A stretch of 64,000 bases of DNA from Shinella zoogloeoides (GCF_033705735.1 NZ_CP131130.1:437001-501000), one strand, 5' to 3'; numbered from the stretch's first letter, positions 9,663 to 20,998 are shown. Notes: generated from the letters alone by a model not told the origin. Numbers and translations are program-made.

Positions 9663-9702
9663 CCCTCTCCCCGCTTGCGGGGAGAGGGCTAGGGTGAGGG
9701 GC
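9663..9702. repeat. Rhizobial intergenic palindromic repeat, copy 2
   Basis: A near-perfect palindrome of CCCTCTCCCCGC and GCGGGGAGAGGG arms (9663-9688) is followed by CTAGGGTGAGGGGC. This is the common rhizobial/alphaproteobacterial repeat that usually sits just after genes. It lies 33 bases beyond the DUF1028 stop and may help stabilise or end the amine operon transcript. Confidence 0.75.
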
Positions 9703-9734
9703 AGCCCCGGGCGCGGCGCAGATTAAACCACCCC

Positions 9735-10412
9735 TCACAAATCCCCCGGCACACCGTAGCTCGGCGCGCCCGAGGGGTTGAGCGCGCGGGTGACATAGGC
9801 ATCCATCTCGCCGCGCCAGCGCTCCCAGAGCGCGGCGCATTCCTCGATCGGGTCGCCGTCGGTCCAGTCGATGCGCAGGTCCGCGACATTCCAGGAGACC
9901 TTGTCGACCATGACGAGGCCCATGGAGTGGACCGGCCCTTCCTCGCCACCCGCGGCGAGCGCCGCGCGCATGGCGGCGATCAGCCGGTCACCGAGATGCT
10001 TTCCGGCGGCAGCCTCGAAGGCCTCGATCATCTTCTGCGGGATTTCGGTGCTGATCAGCATGTTGCCGGCGGCGACGACGTTCTTGCCGCACGCTGTCGC
10101 ATGGGTGCCGAGGGTTCTCGCGCCGGAATAGGCGGCGGTGTGGCCTTCGGCATCGACCAGCGCGAGCTGGCGGTATTCGATATGCGGGGCTTCAGTGATG
10201 AGCCGCTCCAGCGCCGCTTCCGCCGAAAGGCCGCCGGCCATCAGGTCCAGTCCCTTCGGGCCGAGGCGCGGGTCGGTGACGTTCTGCGTCGAGACCGCGC
10301 CGACGCCGGCGCGCGCATGGGCGCAGCGCGCCGCGACGCTCGGCGAGGAGGAGGAGACGGCGACGCCGAACATGCCGGTGTCGGGGCAGCGGCCGGAGAC
10401 GGAAAAGGTCAT
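9735..10412 (-). CDS. DUF1028 family protein
   Basis: Complete protein of 225 residues in the DUF1028 family, which has an Ntn-hydrolase-like fold and no settled biochemical role. Family marks are the start MTFSVSGRCPDTGMFGVAVS, the GVGAVSTQ segment and LSAEAALERL. ATG 10412 is used because all homology starts there. It is 11 bases downstream of ridA on the same strand and is the last gene of the amine-importer operon. The pairing of DUF1028 with a RidA homologue is recurrent in proteobacterial amino-acid catabolic loci, so a hydrolytic or metabolite-repair role is a reasonable inference only. Confidence 0.88.
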   Translation of the reverse strand: MTFSVSGRCPDTGMFGVAVSSSSPSVAARCAHARAGVGAVSTQNVTDPRLGPKGLDLMAGGLSAEAALERLITEAPHIEYRQLALVDAEGHTAAYSGARTLGTHATACGKNVVAAGNMLISTEIPQKMIEAFEAAAGKHLGDRLIAAMRAALAAGGEEGPVHSMGLVMVDKVSWNVADLRIDWTDGDPIEECAALWERWRGEMDAYVTRALNPSGAPSYGVPGDL

Positions 10413-10423
10413 GCCGGCCTCCC

Positions 10424-10846
10424 TCAGGCTGCGTCGGGAATGACGGCGGTCGCCTCGATCTCGACCAGCCATTCCGGCCGGGCGAGGGCGGAGACGACGA
10501 GGCCGGTCGAAACCGGGAAGACGCCCTGAAGGTACTTGCCCATCTCGGTATAGACGGCCTCGCGGTAGCGGATATCGATGAGATAGACGACGACGCGGCA
10601 GATATGGCTGAGGTCGGAACCGGCCTCCTCCAGCAGCATCTTGATGTTCTCCATCGCCTTGCGGGCCTGCGCGCCGGCATCGCCGACATGCAGGCTCTCG
10701 CGTGTGTCGAGGTCCTGCGCGATCTGCCCGCGCACGAACACCGTCGTCCCGCGCGCCACCACGGCCTGGCAGAGATCGTTGTTCAGCTTTTGCTCGGGAT
10801 AGGTCTCCTTCGTGTTGAAGGGGCGGATGCGGGTGTGCACGGGCAT
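10424..10846 (-). CDS. ridA: RidA/YjgF family enamine/imine deaminase
   Basis: Complete 140-residue member of the Rid family, whose archetype hydrolyses reactive enamines and imines made by amino-acid-metabolising enzymes. It contains the long central helix MENIKMLLEEAGSDLSHICR and the C-terminal EWLVEIEATAVI, with the Arg-bearing strand CRVVVYLID. This is not the housekeeping RidA by position: it lies between a periplasmic amine-binding protein and DUF1028, and is probably a pathway-dedicated paralogue that removes imine products of amine oxidation. The gap to the upstream binding-protein gene holds a strong hairpin. Confidence 0.9.
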   Translation of the reverse strand: MPVHTRIRPFNTKETYPEQKLNNDLCQAVVARGTTVFVRGQIAQDLDTRESLHVGDAGAQARKAMENIKMLLEEAGSDLSHICRVVVYLIDIRYREAVYTEMGKYLQGVFPVSTGLVVSALARPEWLVEIEATAVIPDAA

Positions 10847-10872
10847 GGAAGTCTCCTTGAGGGTATGGGAAA

Positions 10873-10894
10873 GCGCCGCGGTCGCCCGCGGCGC
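10873..10894 (-). terminator. Intercistronic GC hairpin
   Basis: GCGCCGCG (10873-10880) and CGCGGCGC (10887-10894) form a perfect 8-bp stem. On the coding minus strand it is followed by only TTT. It lies right after the stop of the binding-protein gene, a usual place for a partial terminator or mRNA-stabilising hairpin that lets binding protein be made in excess over downstream enzymes. Confidence 0.6.
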
Positions 10895-10904
10895 GAAAGC
10901 GGGA

Positions 10905-11919
10905 CTACTGGAGAAGCTGCGTCCAGACGCGGGTCACGAGGTCCTGCGCGGCGGCCGAGCGTACGCGAGAAGGTGATCGGCACGTCCGGGTAGAGTTCTG
11001 GCGCCGTTTCCTTCGTATTGACGACCTTGTCCGCGATGACCTTCATCGGTGAGGAATGGGAGTAGAAGTTCATCTGCTCCGTGGCGTTCTCCGCCGTCGA
11101 CATGAACTCGATGAACTTCACCGCGTTGTCGTGGTTCGGCGCATCCTTCGGGATGACATAGCTGTCCATCCAGCCGACGAGGCCTTCCTTGGTCATGGCG
11201 AGCTTGACCGGCGAGCCGGTCTTGCGGGCGCGCAGCGAGTCGCCGTCCCACCAGAAATGCGCCGAGACCTCGCCTGACGCGAGGCGGCTTGCGATATTGT
11301 CGGAGGAGTAGACGGCGACGGACGGCTTCTGCGCCATCAGCAGGTCCAGAACCTTCTTCATTTCCGCCTGGTCTTCCGAGCAGAAGGGGACGCCGAGATA
11401 GAGCTGGGCTGCGCCGATCACCTCGTCGGGATAGGAGAGGAGGGCGATCTTGCCCTTAAGCTCTTCCGCCGGCTCGAAGAAATACTTGAAGCTGTCGGTC
11501 GGGCCTTTGTACTGGTCGGTGTTCACCACGAAGCCGGCGGTGCCGTAGGCGAGCGGGATGGAATATTCCTGCTTCTCATCCCACCACTGGTTACGCCACT
11601 TCTCCTCGATGTTCTCATAGGCCTTGAGTTTGTTGGCCCCGAAATTCTCGATGATGCCCTGGTCGATCATCACGCGCAGGAAGTGCTGCGAGGGGGTGGC
11701 GATGTCGTAGCCGGAGGAGCCGGCCTGCAGCTTGGTCAAAAGATCCTCGTTGGAGGTGAAGCTGTCGACATTCACCTTTACGTCGTTCTCCTTGGAGAAT
11801 TTCGCGATGAGGTCCGGCGAGATGGATTCGGCCCAGGCGTAGATGTTGAGTTCGCCGGCGGCCTGTGCGCTCGTGGCGAAGCAGAGGGCGAGGGCTGTGG
11901 CGGCAAGGTATTTCTTCAT
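10905..11919 (-). CDS. PotD/PotF-type periplasmic amine-binding protein (3' frameshift)
   Basis: Substrate-binding protein of about 338 residues for a polyamine/opine-type ABC importer. A signal peptide is clear (MKKYLAATALALCFATSAQA, cleavage after residue 20), then GELNIYAWAESISPDLIAKF. The reading frame breaks near 10956-10970. Before it reads VPITFSR; after it the family ending QDLVTRVWTQLLQ appears in another frame and stops at 10905. Without correction the protein would run on into ridA. The TGA/ATG layout with the permease upstream (4-base overlap) supports co-translation. The ligand may be a methylated amine or betaine given the TMADH-like enzyme in the operon, but this is inference. 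Confidence 0.87.
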
Positions 11920-12756
11920 TTTATGTTCCTCTCTTTGATTATCGTTCTGTGATTATGGTTCTGCATTTTCGCGGGCGCGCGCGCGGCAACGAGTAGCGCG
12001 ACGGTGGCAAGGACCAGCGAGGCCAGGATCAGCAGCGTCGCGATGGCGTTCAGTTCCGGCGAGGTGCCGGCGCGGATCAGCGAGAAGATGTAGACGGGCA
12101 GCGTCGTCGAGCCGCCGGTCGAAAGCAGGTTCGAGGTGATGAAGTCGTCCATCGAGATGAGGAAGGCGAGCATCGCGCCGGAGAAGACACCGGGGAAGAT
12201 GAGCGGCAGCGTCACGCGGCGGAAGGTCGTCCAGCGGTCGGCATAGAGATCGGCGCTTGCCTCCTCGAAATCCAGCGACATGCCCTGCAGGCGGGCGCGG
12301 ATCGGCAGGAAGGCGAAGGGCGTGCAGAAGGCGGAATGGGCGATGACGAGCCGCAGCATGCCGTTCTGGATATCGAGCAGCGAGAAGAGAAGGAGCGTGG
12401 CGACGGCCAGCACGATTTCCGGCAGCAACGGCAGGTTGACGACGGTCTCGGAAAGTTTGCGGAAGCGCAGGTCCTTGCCGCGGATGATGGCGAGCGCGGC
12501 GGAAAGCGCGACGAGGGTGGAGACGACGGTGGCGATGGCCGCGACCGTCAGCGAGGTCTTCAGCGCATTCATTAGCGCGGCATTGTTAAGTGCCGAGCCG
12601 TACCATTTCAGCGAAAAGCCGGTCCAGACGCCGGCAACGCGGTTGGCGTTAAAAGAGTAGACGACGATGACCGCGAGCGGCGCATAGAGATAGGAGGAAG
12701 AAGACGGTGAGCGGGGCAAGGCCCGGATAGCGCTTGACGTCGTGGCGAATGCTCAT
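11916..12756 (-). CDS. PotC-type ABC transporter permease (frameshifted)
   Basis: Second membrane subunit of the amine importer, about 280 residues. Start ATG 12756 overlaps the stop of the other permease (ATGA). The N-terminus MSIRHDVKRYPGLAPLTVFF changes frame at about 12692-12700 and continues as YLYAPLAVIVVYSFNAN. Removing one base (likely one G of the two GG pairs on the plus strand) gives an unbroken VFFLYLYAPLAVIVV. The cytoplasmic EAA-type coupling loop is present (EEASADLYADRWTTFRRVTLP). The rest is intact, so I treat it as functional and the indel as probable sequence error. Confidence 0.87.
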
Positions 12757-13678
12757 GGCGTCGCCTCCCGGCGGGCGGCGCGCAGCGCCGTGAAGATCAG
12801 GAAGACCATGACGAGGGCCATCAGCGCCATGGCGATGGCCGCGCCGAAGGGCCAATTGCGGCCGCCGCCGAACTGGAGCTGGATGAGCGAGCCCATCATC
12901 ATCTGCTTGCCGCCGCCCATCAGGGTCGGCTCCAGCACCGCGCCGAGCGAGGGGACGAAGACGAGGATGGCCCCGGCGGTGAGGCCCGGCGCCGTCAGCG
13001 GCAGGATCACCCGGCGCAGCGTTACCCAGCGATCGCCGTAAAGGTCGTGCGAGGCCTCGATCAGCGTGCCGTCCAGCTTCTCGATGGAGGCGAAGACGGG
13101 CAGCACCATCAGCGGCATCGCGGTATAGACCATGGCCGTCAGCGTCGCGCCGTCGTTGAACATGAAGCTCATGCCGGCGGGAAGGCCGAGCGTTTCGAGC
13201 AGCTTCGGCAAGGTGCCGTCCTTGCCGAGGATGATCATCCAGGCATAGACGCGCAGGATCATCGAGACCCAGAAGGGCAGTGTCACGAGATAGACGAGCG
13301 CCGCCTTGCGGCCCGGCGGCTGGCGCGAGATGAAATAGGCGACGGGTACGGCAAAGAGGAGGCAGATCAGCGTCGTCGCGCCGGCGAGCAGGAAGGTGCG
13401 GCCGATGATCATGAGATATTGCGGGGTGAATTCCAGCTCCCCGGTCCAACCCTCGTTGAAGAGGATCTGGCTGTAGCCAGCGAGGTTGAAATCCCAGGTG
13501 AAGCCGCCATAGGCGCCGCGTGTCGCCACGGAGACGGCGGCGATGATGAAGATCGGCAGGATCAGCGCGAAGCCCATCAGCAGGCGCGAGGGCAGGAGGC
13601 CCCAGAAGGAAAGGTCGTGCCAGAAACGGGCGCGGGGCGCGCGCGCCGTCTCGGCGGGGATATGGAGGGCGCTGTCGG

Positions 13679-13682
<4 letters not shown>
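12753..13682 (-). CDS. PotB-type ABC transporter permease
   Basis: First membrane subunit of the amine importer, 309 residues and intact. Six hydrophobic segments are visible. The EAA-type loop that docks on the ATPase reads EASHDLYGDRWVTLRRVILP. ATG 13682 overlaps the stop of the ATPase gene and the stop overlaps the next permease start; both overlaps are ATGA-like, so the importer genes are tightly coupled. No regulatory features of its own are visible. Confidence 0.92.
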
Positions 13683-14769
<1,087 letters not shown>

Positions 14770-14779
14770 GCGTCGTTCC

Positions 14780-16860
14780 TCACGCCGGTTCGAGCTGGGT
14801 GACTTCGCGGCGGAAGGGCAGGGCATCGCCGATATCGGGCGTGTCCAGTTCCCGCGCATAGCGATGGCCCGCATAGGTCGCCCAGGCGATCGGGGCCGGA
14901 GCGCTGGCGTCGCCGATGATCTTGACCGACCTGATGCCGGCATCCGCCCAGTCCGCCTGCCGGGCGAGGAGGTCGTTGTAGAGCGCATCCTCGGCAAGGC
15001 GCGAGGCGACCATGACGACGGCGTCGCAGCCGATGGCCGTCTTGCGGCCGGTATAGGTGCAGTTGGTCTCGACCTCGCCGGCGCGGATGGCGGTGACGCC
15101 GCGGTTGAGGCGGATGTCGACGCCGAGATCGTCGAGACGCACATGGATCGCGCCCTGTTCCAGCGTGTTGCGCGTCCAGTCGGAAACATAGGCCGAGGGC
15201 GTAACGAGGATGACGTTGGCGCCGGCCTTGGCCATCACCTCGGCCATCACGCCGCCCATGTAATAGTGGTCGTCGTCATAGACGACGACGGTCTTGCCGG
15301 CGAGATTTTCGGGATGAACCTTCGCCATGACGTCGTCGGGCGTCCAGACGGTCATGGCGGGATCGATCGGCATGGGCACGACATGCTGGCGGGCGACGCC
15401 GTCGCGCCGCCAGTGCGATCCGGTGGCGATGGCGACATGCTCGAAGCCGAAGCCCAGCACATCCTCGGCCGTCAGGCGGCTGTCGAAATAGGTCTCGACA
15501 TTGGTGCGCTGGGAAATCTGGTACTGGCGGTAGTCGACGACGCGGCCCCAGGCGGAAAGGCCGGGCAGAAGCCGCTCGCGGGCGACGCGGCCGCCGAGCG
15601 TCGTGGTCGCCTCGGCCAGCGTCACGTCATAGCCGCGCAGCGAGAGGGCGCGCGTGGCTTCGAGGCCGGCGGGTCCGGCGCCCACGACGAGCACCGTCTG
15701 GCTCTCGCCCTTTTCGTTCATGCGCTCGGGGTGCCAGCCCTTGCGCCATTCCTCCATGAAGGTCGGGTTCTGCGTGCAGCGGCTGATCGACATGGTCATG
15801 TCGCCGGTGATGCACATGTTGCAGCCGATGCATTCGCGGATGTCCTCGATGCGGCCCTCCTCGATCTTCCTCGGCAGGAAGGGATCGGCGATGGAGGGGC
15901 GGGCGCAGCCGATGAAATCGAGCACGCCCTGGCGGATCATCCGCGCCATCACGTCCGGCGAGGTGAAGCGGCCGACGCCGACGACGGGTTTCGAGGAGAG
16001 TTCCCGGATGCCCTTGACCAGCAGCTCCTGCGCGCCTTCTTCCTTGAAGCGCGAGGGGCCGGAACAGTCCTCCCAGGCGCCGTGCGCGAGGTCCCAGAGG
16101 TCGGGCAGTCGGCGTTCATCTCGACGAATTCGCGCACCTCGGCATTGGAGAAGCCGAGTTCGCCGATCGTCTCATCAAGGCTGACGCGCATGGTGATCGC
16201 CGTCGTGTCGCCGACGGCATCGCGGATATCGGCGACGACCTCGCGGGCGAAGCGCGAGCGGTTTTCGAGGCTCCCGCCATATTCGTCGGTGCGCTGGTTG
16301 GTGGCGCGCGACAGGAAGTGCTGGAAGATGCCGAAGCCGTGCGCGCCGTAAAGACAGATGAGGTCGAAGCCGGCGACCCTGGAGCGCTTCGCCGCGTTGA
16401 CGAACCAGCGGCGAAGGTCCCGGATGTCGGACCTGTCCAGCGCGCGGGCCTGCACCGGATCGTTGGTGAAGGTGCGGATCGGCAGCGCCGAGGGGGCGAG
16501 CGGCACTTCCTTGGTGTAGAAGTTCGGGCCGTTGATGCCGGAATAGGCGAGCTGGATGCCGGCGAGCGCGCCATGCACCTTCATGGCGTCGGACATGCGG
16601 CGAAGGCCGGGAATGTCCTTGTCCTCCCACAGGCGCAGTTCGATGAAGGGCGTGATCTCCGAGGTGTGGTGCATCTCGGTCTGCTCGGTGAAGATGACGC
16701 CCCAGCCGCCTTCCGACTTGATGCCGCGCATAGCCGCGGCCGCCGAGGGGTCGCGATAGCCGCCGCCATTGCAATGCGGCACCTGGTAGAACCGGTTTTT
16801 TGCGACATGCGGGCCGATCGCGAGGGGTTCGAACAGGATATCGTATTTGGCGTCACGCAT
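14780..16860 (-). CDS. TMADH/dimethylglycine-dehydrogenase-like NADH:flavin oxidoreductase (frameshifted)
   Basis: Large iron-sulfur flavoprotein of about 690 residues, related to trimethylamine dehydrogenase, DgcA and other N-demethylases. Domains: Old-Yellow-Enzyme-like FMN barrel (residues 1-360), a 4Fe-4S site with CIGCNMC, then a FAD/ADP-binding domain starting [17 protein letters not shown]. The frame breaks at about 16107, where one extra G on the plus strand turns ADCPTSG into [17 protein letters not shown]. The close match on both sides argues for a sequence error. It heads the operon with the PotABCD-like importer and RidA. Oxidative removal of a methyl group from an imported methylated amine is the likely job. 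The exact substrate (dimethylglycine, stachydrine, methylproline or other) is unknown. Confidence 0.85.
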
Positions 16861-16934
16861 GGCGGTCCCCGGGTTTTGTGAGGCTATTGGATTGGGCGAA
16901 GTGCCTCCGGTAAATGATGCGTTCCGGAAGCATG

Positions 16935-16953
16935 GATTAGGTTCAGGCTAATC
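16935..16953 (-). promoter_or_regulatory. Candidate LysR-type operator upstream of the demethylase-importer operon
   Basis: Dyad GATTAG-N7-CTAATC, which contains the T-N11-A core typical of LysR-family sites. It lies 75 bases upstream of the operon start codon. A second dyad with the same TTAG-N7-CTAA skeleton lies at 21098-21116 before the flavin monooxygenase, and a LysR gene lies between the two. The binding assignment is inference. Confidence 0.5.
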
Positions 16954-17115
16954 GAGATGCGCGGTGTGAAGGCCGCGCCTTTTCAATTTTCGCGCGAATA
17001 AACGGCGTCTTGCAAAATATCTTTTGATTTCAGTCAATTATGAAGACGGCGGTGCCGGCTTGGGCTTGCAGGCAAAAGCGCGAGCTGGAGCCGGCGCCGC
17101 CGATGATCGAAATAC

Positions 17116-17138
17116 GGGCCGGCACGTGCCGCCGGCCC
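17116..17138 (-). terminator. GC hairpin after the aldehyde dehydrogenase gene
   Basis: GGGCCGGC (17116-17123) pairs with GCCGGCCC (17131-17138). On the minus strand the stem is followed by GTATTTCG. It lies 11 bases beyond the stop of the aldehyde dehydrogenase gene and probably ends that transcript. Confidence 0.5.
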
Positions 17139-17148
17139 GGGCAGATGC

Positions 17149-18630
17149 CTAGTATTTCACCCACACGGTTTTGAGCGCGCAATACTTGTCGAAGCTGTGG
17201 ATGGAGAGGTCACGGCCGAAACCGGACTGCTTGACCCCGCCGAAGGGCGTCATGGCGGAGAGCGCATCGACCGTGTTGACGGAGACCGTGCCGGCATTCA
17301 GCCGGTCGGAAACCGAGAGCGCGCGCGAAAGGTCCTTCGTCCAGACGGAGGCGGCAAGGCCGTATTCGCTGTCATTGGCGATGCGCAGCGCCTCTTCGTC
17401 GCGGTCGAAGGGCGTGATGGCGAGGACGGGGCCGAAGATCTCCTCCCGCGCGATGCGGGCGTCCGGCGCGACCTCGTTGAAGATGGTCGGCTGGATGTAG
17501 CAGTCCGAGCCGTCGCGCGTCTCGCGCGTGCCGCCATGGGCAAGGCGCGCTTCCTTGCGACCGATGTCGATATAGGAGGCGACGCGGTCGGCATGGCTCT
17601 TCTCGACCAGCGGGCCCATGCGCGTGGCAAGGTCGAGCGGGTCGCCGAGCGGCCATGCGGCCGTCGCGGCGATCAGCTTCTGCGTGAATTCTTCCTGCAC
17701 GGAGCGGTGCACGAGAAGGCGGGAATTGGCCGAGCAGACCTCGCCGGAATTGAACAGGATGCCGAAGGCCGCCATCTCGGCCGCCCTGTCGAGGTCGGCA
17801 TCGGCGAAGACGAGGTTCGGCGACTTGCCGCCCGTCTCCAGCCAGACCTGCTTCATGTTGCTTGTCCCCGCATAGGTCATGAAGAGCTTGCCGACCTTGG
17901 TCGAGCCGGTGAAGACGAGGGCGTCGACATCGGGATGGAGGCCGAGCGCGCGGCCGGCATCTTCGCCGAAGCCGGGCACGACGTTGAGAACGCCGTCCGG
18001 CAGGCCCGCCTCGGAGGCAAGTTCGGCCAGCATGAGGGCGGAGAGCGGCGATTGCTCGGCCGGCTTCAGCACGACGGAATTGCCGGTGGCGAGCGCCGGC
18101 GCGAGCTTCCACGTCGCCATGTCGAGCGGGAAGTTCCACGGCACGACGGCGCCGATGACGCCGAGCGGCACGCGGCGGATCATGGCGAGGTCGCCGCGTC
18201 CGGTGGGGGCGATCTCGTCATAGAGCTTGTCGATGGCCTCGGCATGCCATTCGAAGAAATGGGCGGAGCCGGGCGCGTCGATGGTCGAGCTGTCGCCGAT
18301 CGGCTTGCCCATGTCGAGCGTGTCGAGGAGGGCAAGCTCCGGCACGTTCTCGCGGATGAGGGCGGCAAGGCGCAGCAGCACCGCCTTGCGCTCGGCCGGC
18401 GACTTGCCGGACCAGCGGCCGTCCTCGAAGGCGCGCCGGCCGGCGGCGACGGCGGCGTCGATATCCTCGGCGGTGCCGCGTGCGACGGCGGTGAGCACCT
18501 GCGCATTGGCGGGGTTCACGGTCTCGAACCGGCCGCCCTTCGCGGCATCGCGGAAGCGTCCGTCGATATAGAGGCCGTTGCGGAATTTCAGGCTCGCCGC
18601 GCGGGCGCGCCAGTCGATGGTCGTCGTCAT
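17149..18630 (-). CDS. NAD(P)-dependent aldehyde dehydrogenase
   Basis: Complete 493-residue ALDH, closest in character to the PuuC/gamma-aminobutyraldehyde and betaine-aldehyde group. Landmarks: VPWNFPL and the NAD-binding FTGSTKVGK, the catalytic Glu in LETGGKSPNLV, the catalytic Cys in SGEVCSANS, and the C-terminal PFGGVKQSGFGRD. The start overlaps the stop of the upstream LysR gene by 4 bases (ATGA), so regulator and enzyme are one unit. It could oxidise the aldehyde released by amine oxidation or by the nearby monooxygenase. The exact aldehyde is not decidable. Confidence 0.93.
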   Translation of the reverse strand: MTTTIDWRARAASLKFRNGLYIDGRFRDAAKGGRFETVNPANAQVLTAVARGTAEDIDAAVAAGRRAFEDGRWSGKSPAERKAVLLRLAALIRENVPELALLDTLDMGKPIGDSSTIDAPGSAHFFEWHAEAIDKLYDEIAPTGRGDLAMIRRVPLGVIGAVVPWNFPLDMATWKLAPALATGNSVVLKPAEQSPLSALMLAELASEAGLPDGVLNVVPGFGEDAGRALGLHPDVDALVFTGSTKVGKLFMTYAGTSNMKQVWLETGGKSPNLVFADADLDRAAEMAAFGILFNSGEVCSANSRLLVHRSVQEEFTQKLIAATAAWPLGDPLDLATRMGPLVEKSHADRVASYIDIGRKEARLAHGGTRETRDGSDCYIQPTIFNEVAPDARIAREEIFGPVLAITPFDRDEEALRIANDSEYGLAASVWTKDLSRALSVSDRLNAGTVSVNTVDALSAMTPFGGVKQSGFGRDLSIHSFDKYCALKTVWVKY

Positions 18631-19586
18631 GAACTGCCTTTCTTTGCGGGTGGGGTGTCGGCGGAAACCGGCAGGTCCATGCCCATGCCGCGGATCGTCT
18701 CGCCGCAGAAGTCGATGAAGCGCCGCACGGTGAGCGCCGGATTGGCATCGGCCATCGAGAGGATGCCCATGCGCATGGGGCGCAGGTTCCCGGTCAGCGG
18801 CACGAAGACGAGGCGGCTGCCGTCCGGCGCATAGGTGGAGACCGGGCGGATATTGGCGATGGAATAGCCGAAGCGGTTGGCGACCATGGCGCGCATGACC
18901 GACATGTCGCGCGTGCGCTCCGCCACATGGGGCGTCAGGCCGGCGTCGCGGAAGAGCGAGAGGAAATAGGCCGAGGAATGCGGCAGGTCGAGCAGGATCA
19001 TCGGATGCGGCGCAAGGTCCTCCACCGTCACCTCGCGGCGGCCGGCGAGCGGATGGTCCTCGTCGAGCACCGCATAGGGCGGCAGCACGGCGAGCTCGTG
19101 GAAGGTCATGTCGGCGGGAATGTCGAGATCGTAGCTGAGCGCGATGTCGAAGCGCGCCATGCGCAGCCCTTCGAGGATGCGCGCCTGGTCACGCTCGTAC
19201 TGGAAGAAGTCGACATCCGGATAGGTGTCGGAGAAGGCGCGGCGCAGCGGCGGGATGACGGCCTGCGCGAAGGTGACGAGACAGGCGACATGCAGCGGCC
19301 CGCGCACCTGGCCGGTCAGCTCGTTGGAAAGCGCGTTGAGCTTTGCGGCTTCCGAGAGGATCTGCCGCGCCTGCGCGACGAAGCCGTGGCCGGCCTGCGT
19401 CAGCGACAGGCCGTGCGCGTGGCGGCGCACGAAGAGGTTGATGCCGAATTCCTTCTCGAGCTGCGAGATCGCCGCCGAGACGGACGGCGCCGAAACGTTC
19501 ACCCGTTCGGCCGCCTCCGTGACGGAGCCGAATTCCCCGACCGCGACGAGATACTCCAGTTGCCGGAGCGTGAAGCGCAAGGCCAT
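18627..19586 (-). CDS. LysR-family transcriptional regulator
   Basis: Complete 319-residue LTTR. The winged helix-turn-helix is at residues 5-65 (LRQLEYLVAVGEFGSVTEAA, then SAPSVSAAISQLEKE), followed by a two-lobed effector domain. It is co-transcribed with the aldehyde dehydrogenase downstream. Two dyads of matching design lie upstream of the flavin monooxygenase gene and of the demethylase operon, on either side of this gene, so it may control all three units. Its effector is unknown. The C-terminus is slightly longer than usual but ordinary in composition. Confidence 0.92.
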   Translation of the reverse strand: MALRFTLRQLEYLVAVGEFGSVTEAAERVNVSAPSVSAAISQLEKEFGINLFVRRHAHGLSLTQAGHGFVAQARQILSEAAKLNALSNELTGQVRGPLHVACLVTFAQAVIPPLRRAFSDTYPDVDFFQYERDQARILEGLRMARFDIALSYDLDIPADMTFHELAVLPPYAVLDEDHPLAGRREVTVEDLAPHPMILLDLPHSSAYFLSLFRDAGLTPHVAERTRDMSVMRAMVANRFGYSIANIRPVSTYAPDGSRLVFVPLTGNLRPMRMGILSMADANPALTVRRFIDFCGETIRGMGMDLPVSADTPPAKKGSS

Positions 19587-19741
19587 GTCTGTTCCCCTGT
19601 TGAGGCCCCAATTAAGGAACAGATTCGCCCGCGCGAAAGGGTGCGTTCCGTCAGGCTGTGGACGGCGCGCTCGCGCCTCGGGGCGGGGGACGGTTCATGG
19701 CATGCTCGCTTCCTCCTCGCGGGCGGCCGGTGCCTGGCCTT

Positions 19742-20998
19742 TCAGGAGGCCACGGCGGCGACGCCGGTGTCCTTTCCGCTGCGGTGTTCGGCGATGTAGC
19801 CGGCGAGATAATCCGCGTCGTGCCAGCAGCCCCAGATGAAGGAGGAGGCGCGGCGCGACAGCCACGGCAGGCCGACGAAGAAGAGGCCGGGCACCTTCGA
19901 GACGCCGCGCTCGTGGACGGGGCGGCCCTTCTCGTCGAGCGCGTCGAGCTTCAGCCAGCCGTAGTCCACCGCATAGCCCGTCGCCCAGACGATGGAGGTG
20001 ATACCGGCCTCCTTGAGGTCCAGCATCAGGATCGGATCGGTCACGCAGGCCGGGTCCGGCTCCTTGTGGCGCGCCTCGGGATCCTCCGGCAGGTCGAGGC
20101 CGTGTTCCGCCGCATAGGCGTCGGCGCGGTCGAGCAGGGAGAGATGGTTGGCGTCGCCCCGCGCGATGTTGTCGACGAGGTCGGGTGCGACATGCAGCAC
20201 GCCGTCCCTGTAGGACTCGGCGCGGCCGAGCAGCGTCATGCCGCGGTTGCCGAGGCGGCGGAAGTCGACCGTCTGCCCGCCATAGGCGCCGCTGACGGCG
20301 ATGGTGACATGCTCGGTGTTCGGCGCCGGCACCTTGAGGTCCCAGATGCCGAGCACCCCGAGCCACCAGCAGAAATCCTTGCCGCGATAGCGGCGCGGCG
20401 GTCTGTCGTGCGGGCCGATGGAAAGGTAGACGCGGCGGCCGGCGCGCAGGAGCTCGTCGGCGATCTGCGTGCCGGAGGACCCGGCGCCGATCACCAGCAC
20501 CGTGCCCTCGGGCAGCTGGCCAGGATTGCGATAGGTGTTGGAATGGATCTGGGTGAGGCCCGCCTGTGCCGGCACGAGGGCGGGCATGATGGGACGCTGG
20601 AAAGCGCCGGTGGCCGAGACGACGTTCCGCGCCTCGATCACGCCATCGGAGGTCTCGACGCGGAAGGTCGCGCCCTCCTTGCCGACCGACCGGACCTCCA
20701 CGCCGCAACGGATCGGCGCCTTGATCTTTTCCGCGTAGGTCACGAAATAATCCGCCACCTGCTCCTTGGGGGCGAAGGCCTCGCCGTCGAGGCCGGGGAA
20801 GGTCATGCCGGGAAAGCGGTCGTGCCAGGCGGGGCCGTTGGCGACGAGGCTGTCCCAGCGGGCGGTGCGCCAGTTCTCGGCGATGCGGGCCTTTTCCAGG
20901 ACGAGATGGGAAATGCCGCGCCTGCCGAGATGCTCGCTCATCGCGACGCCCGCCTGGCCGGCGCCGATGACGAGCGTGTCCACTTTTTCCACTGCCAT
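19742..20998 (-). CDS. Flavin-containing monooxygenase (YUCCA/Tmm-like)
   Basis: Complete 418-residue flavoprotein with two dinucleotide-binding motifs: FAD at VIGAGQAGVAMSEHL and NADPH at VIGAGSSGTQIADEL. An ATGY-type motif reads WATGYAVDYGWL. Start ATG 20998 is chosen because the FAD motif follows within 10 residues and upstream codons lack homology. The family includes N-oxygenases (trimethylamine monooxygenase) and indole-3-pyruvate monooxygenases. Near a methylamine-type demethylase and an aldehyde dehydrogenase an N-oxygenation role is attractive, but an auxin-type reaction cannot be ruled out from sequence. A candidate LysR operator lies 100 bases upstream. Confidence 0.87.
   Translation of the reverse strand: MAVEKVDTLVIGAGQAGVAMSEHLGRRGISHLVLEKARIAENWRTARWDSLVANGPAWHDRFPGMTFPGLDGEAFAPKEQVADYFVTYAEKIKAPIRCGVEVRSVGKEGATFRVETSDGVIEARNVVSATGAFQRPIMPALVPAQAGLTQIHSNTYRNPGQLPEGTVLVIGAGSSGTQIADELLRAGRRVYLSIGPHDRPPRRYRGKDFCWWLGVLGIWDLKVPAPNTEHVTIAVSGAYGGQTVDFRRLGNRGMTLLGRAESYRDGVLHVAPDLVDNIARGDANHLSLLDRADAYAAEHGLDLPEDPEARHKEPDPACVTDPILMLDLKEAGITSIVWATGYAVDYGWLKLDALDEKGRPVHERGVSKVPGLFFVGLPWLSRRASSFIWGCWHDADYLAGYIAEHRSGKDTGVAAVAS

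Noticed and set aside
9541..9735. Small gene upstream of the deacylase
   Set aside because: The stretch consists of two dispersed palindromic repeats with no coding signature.
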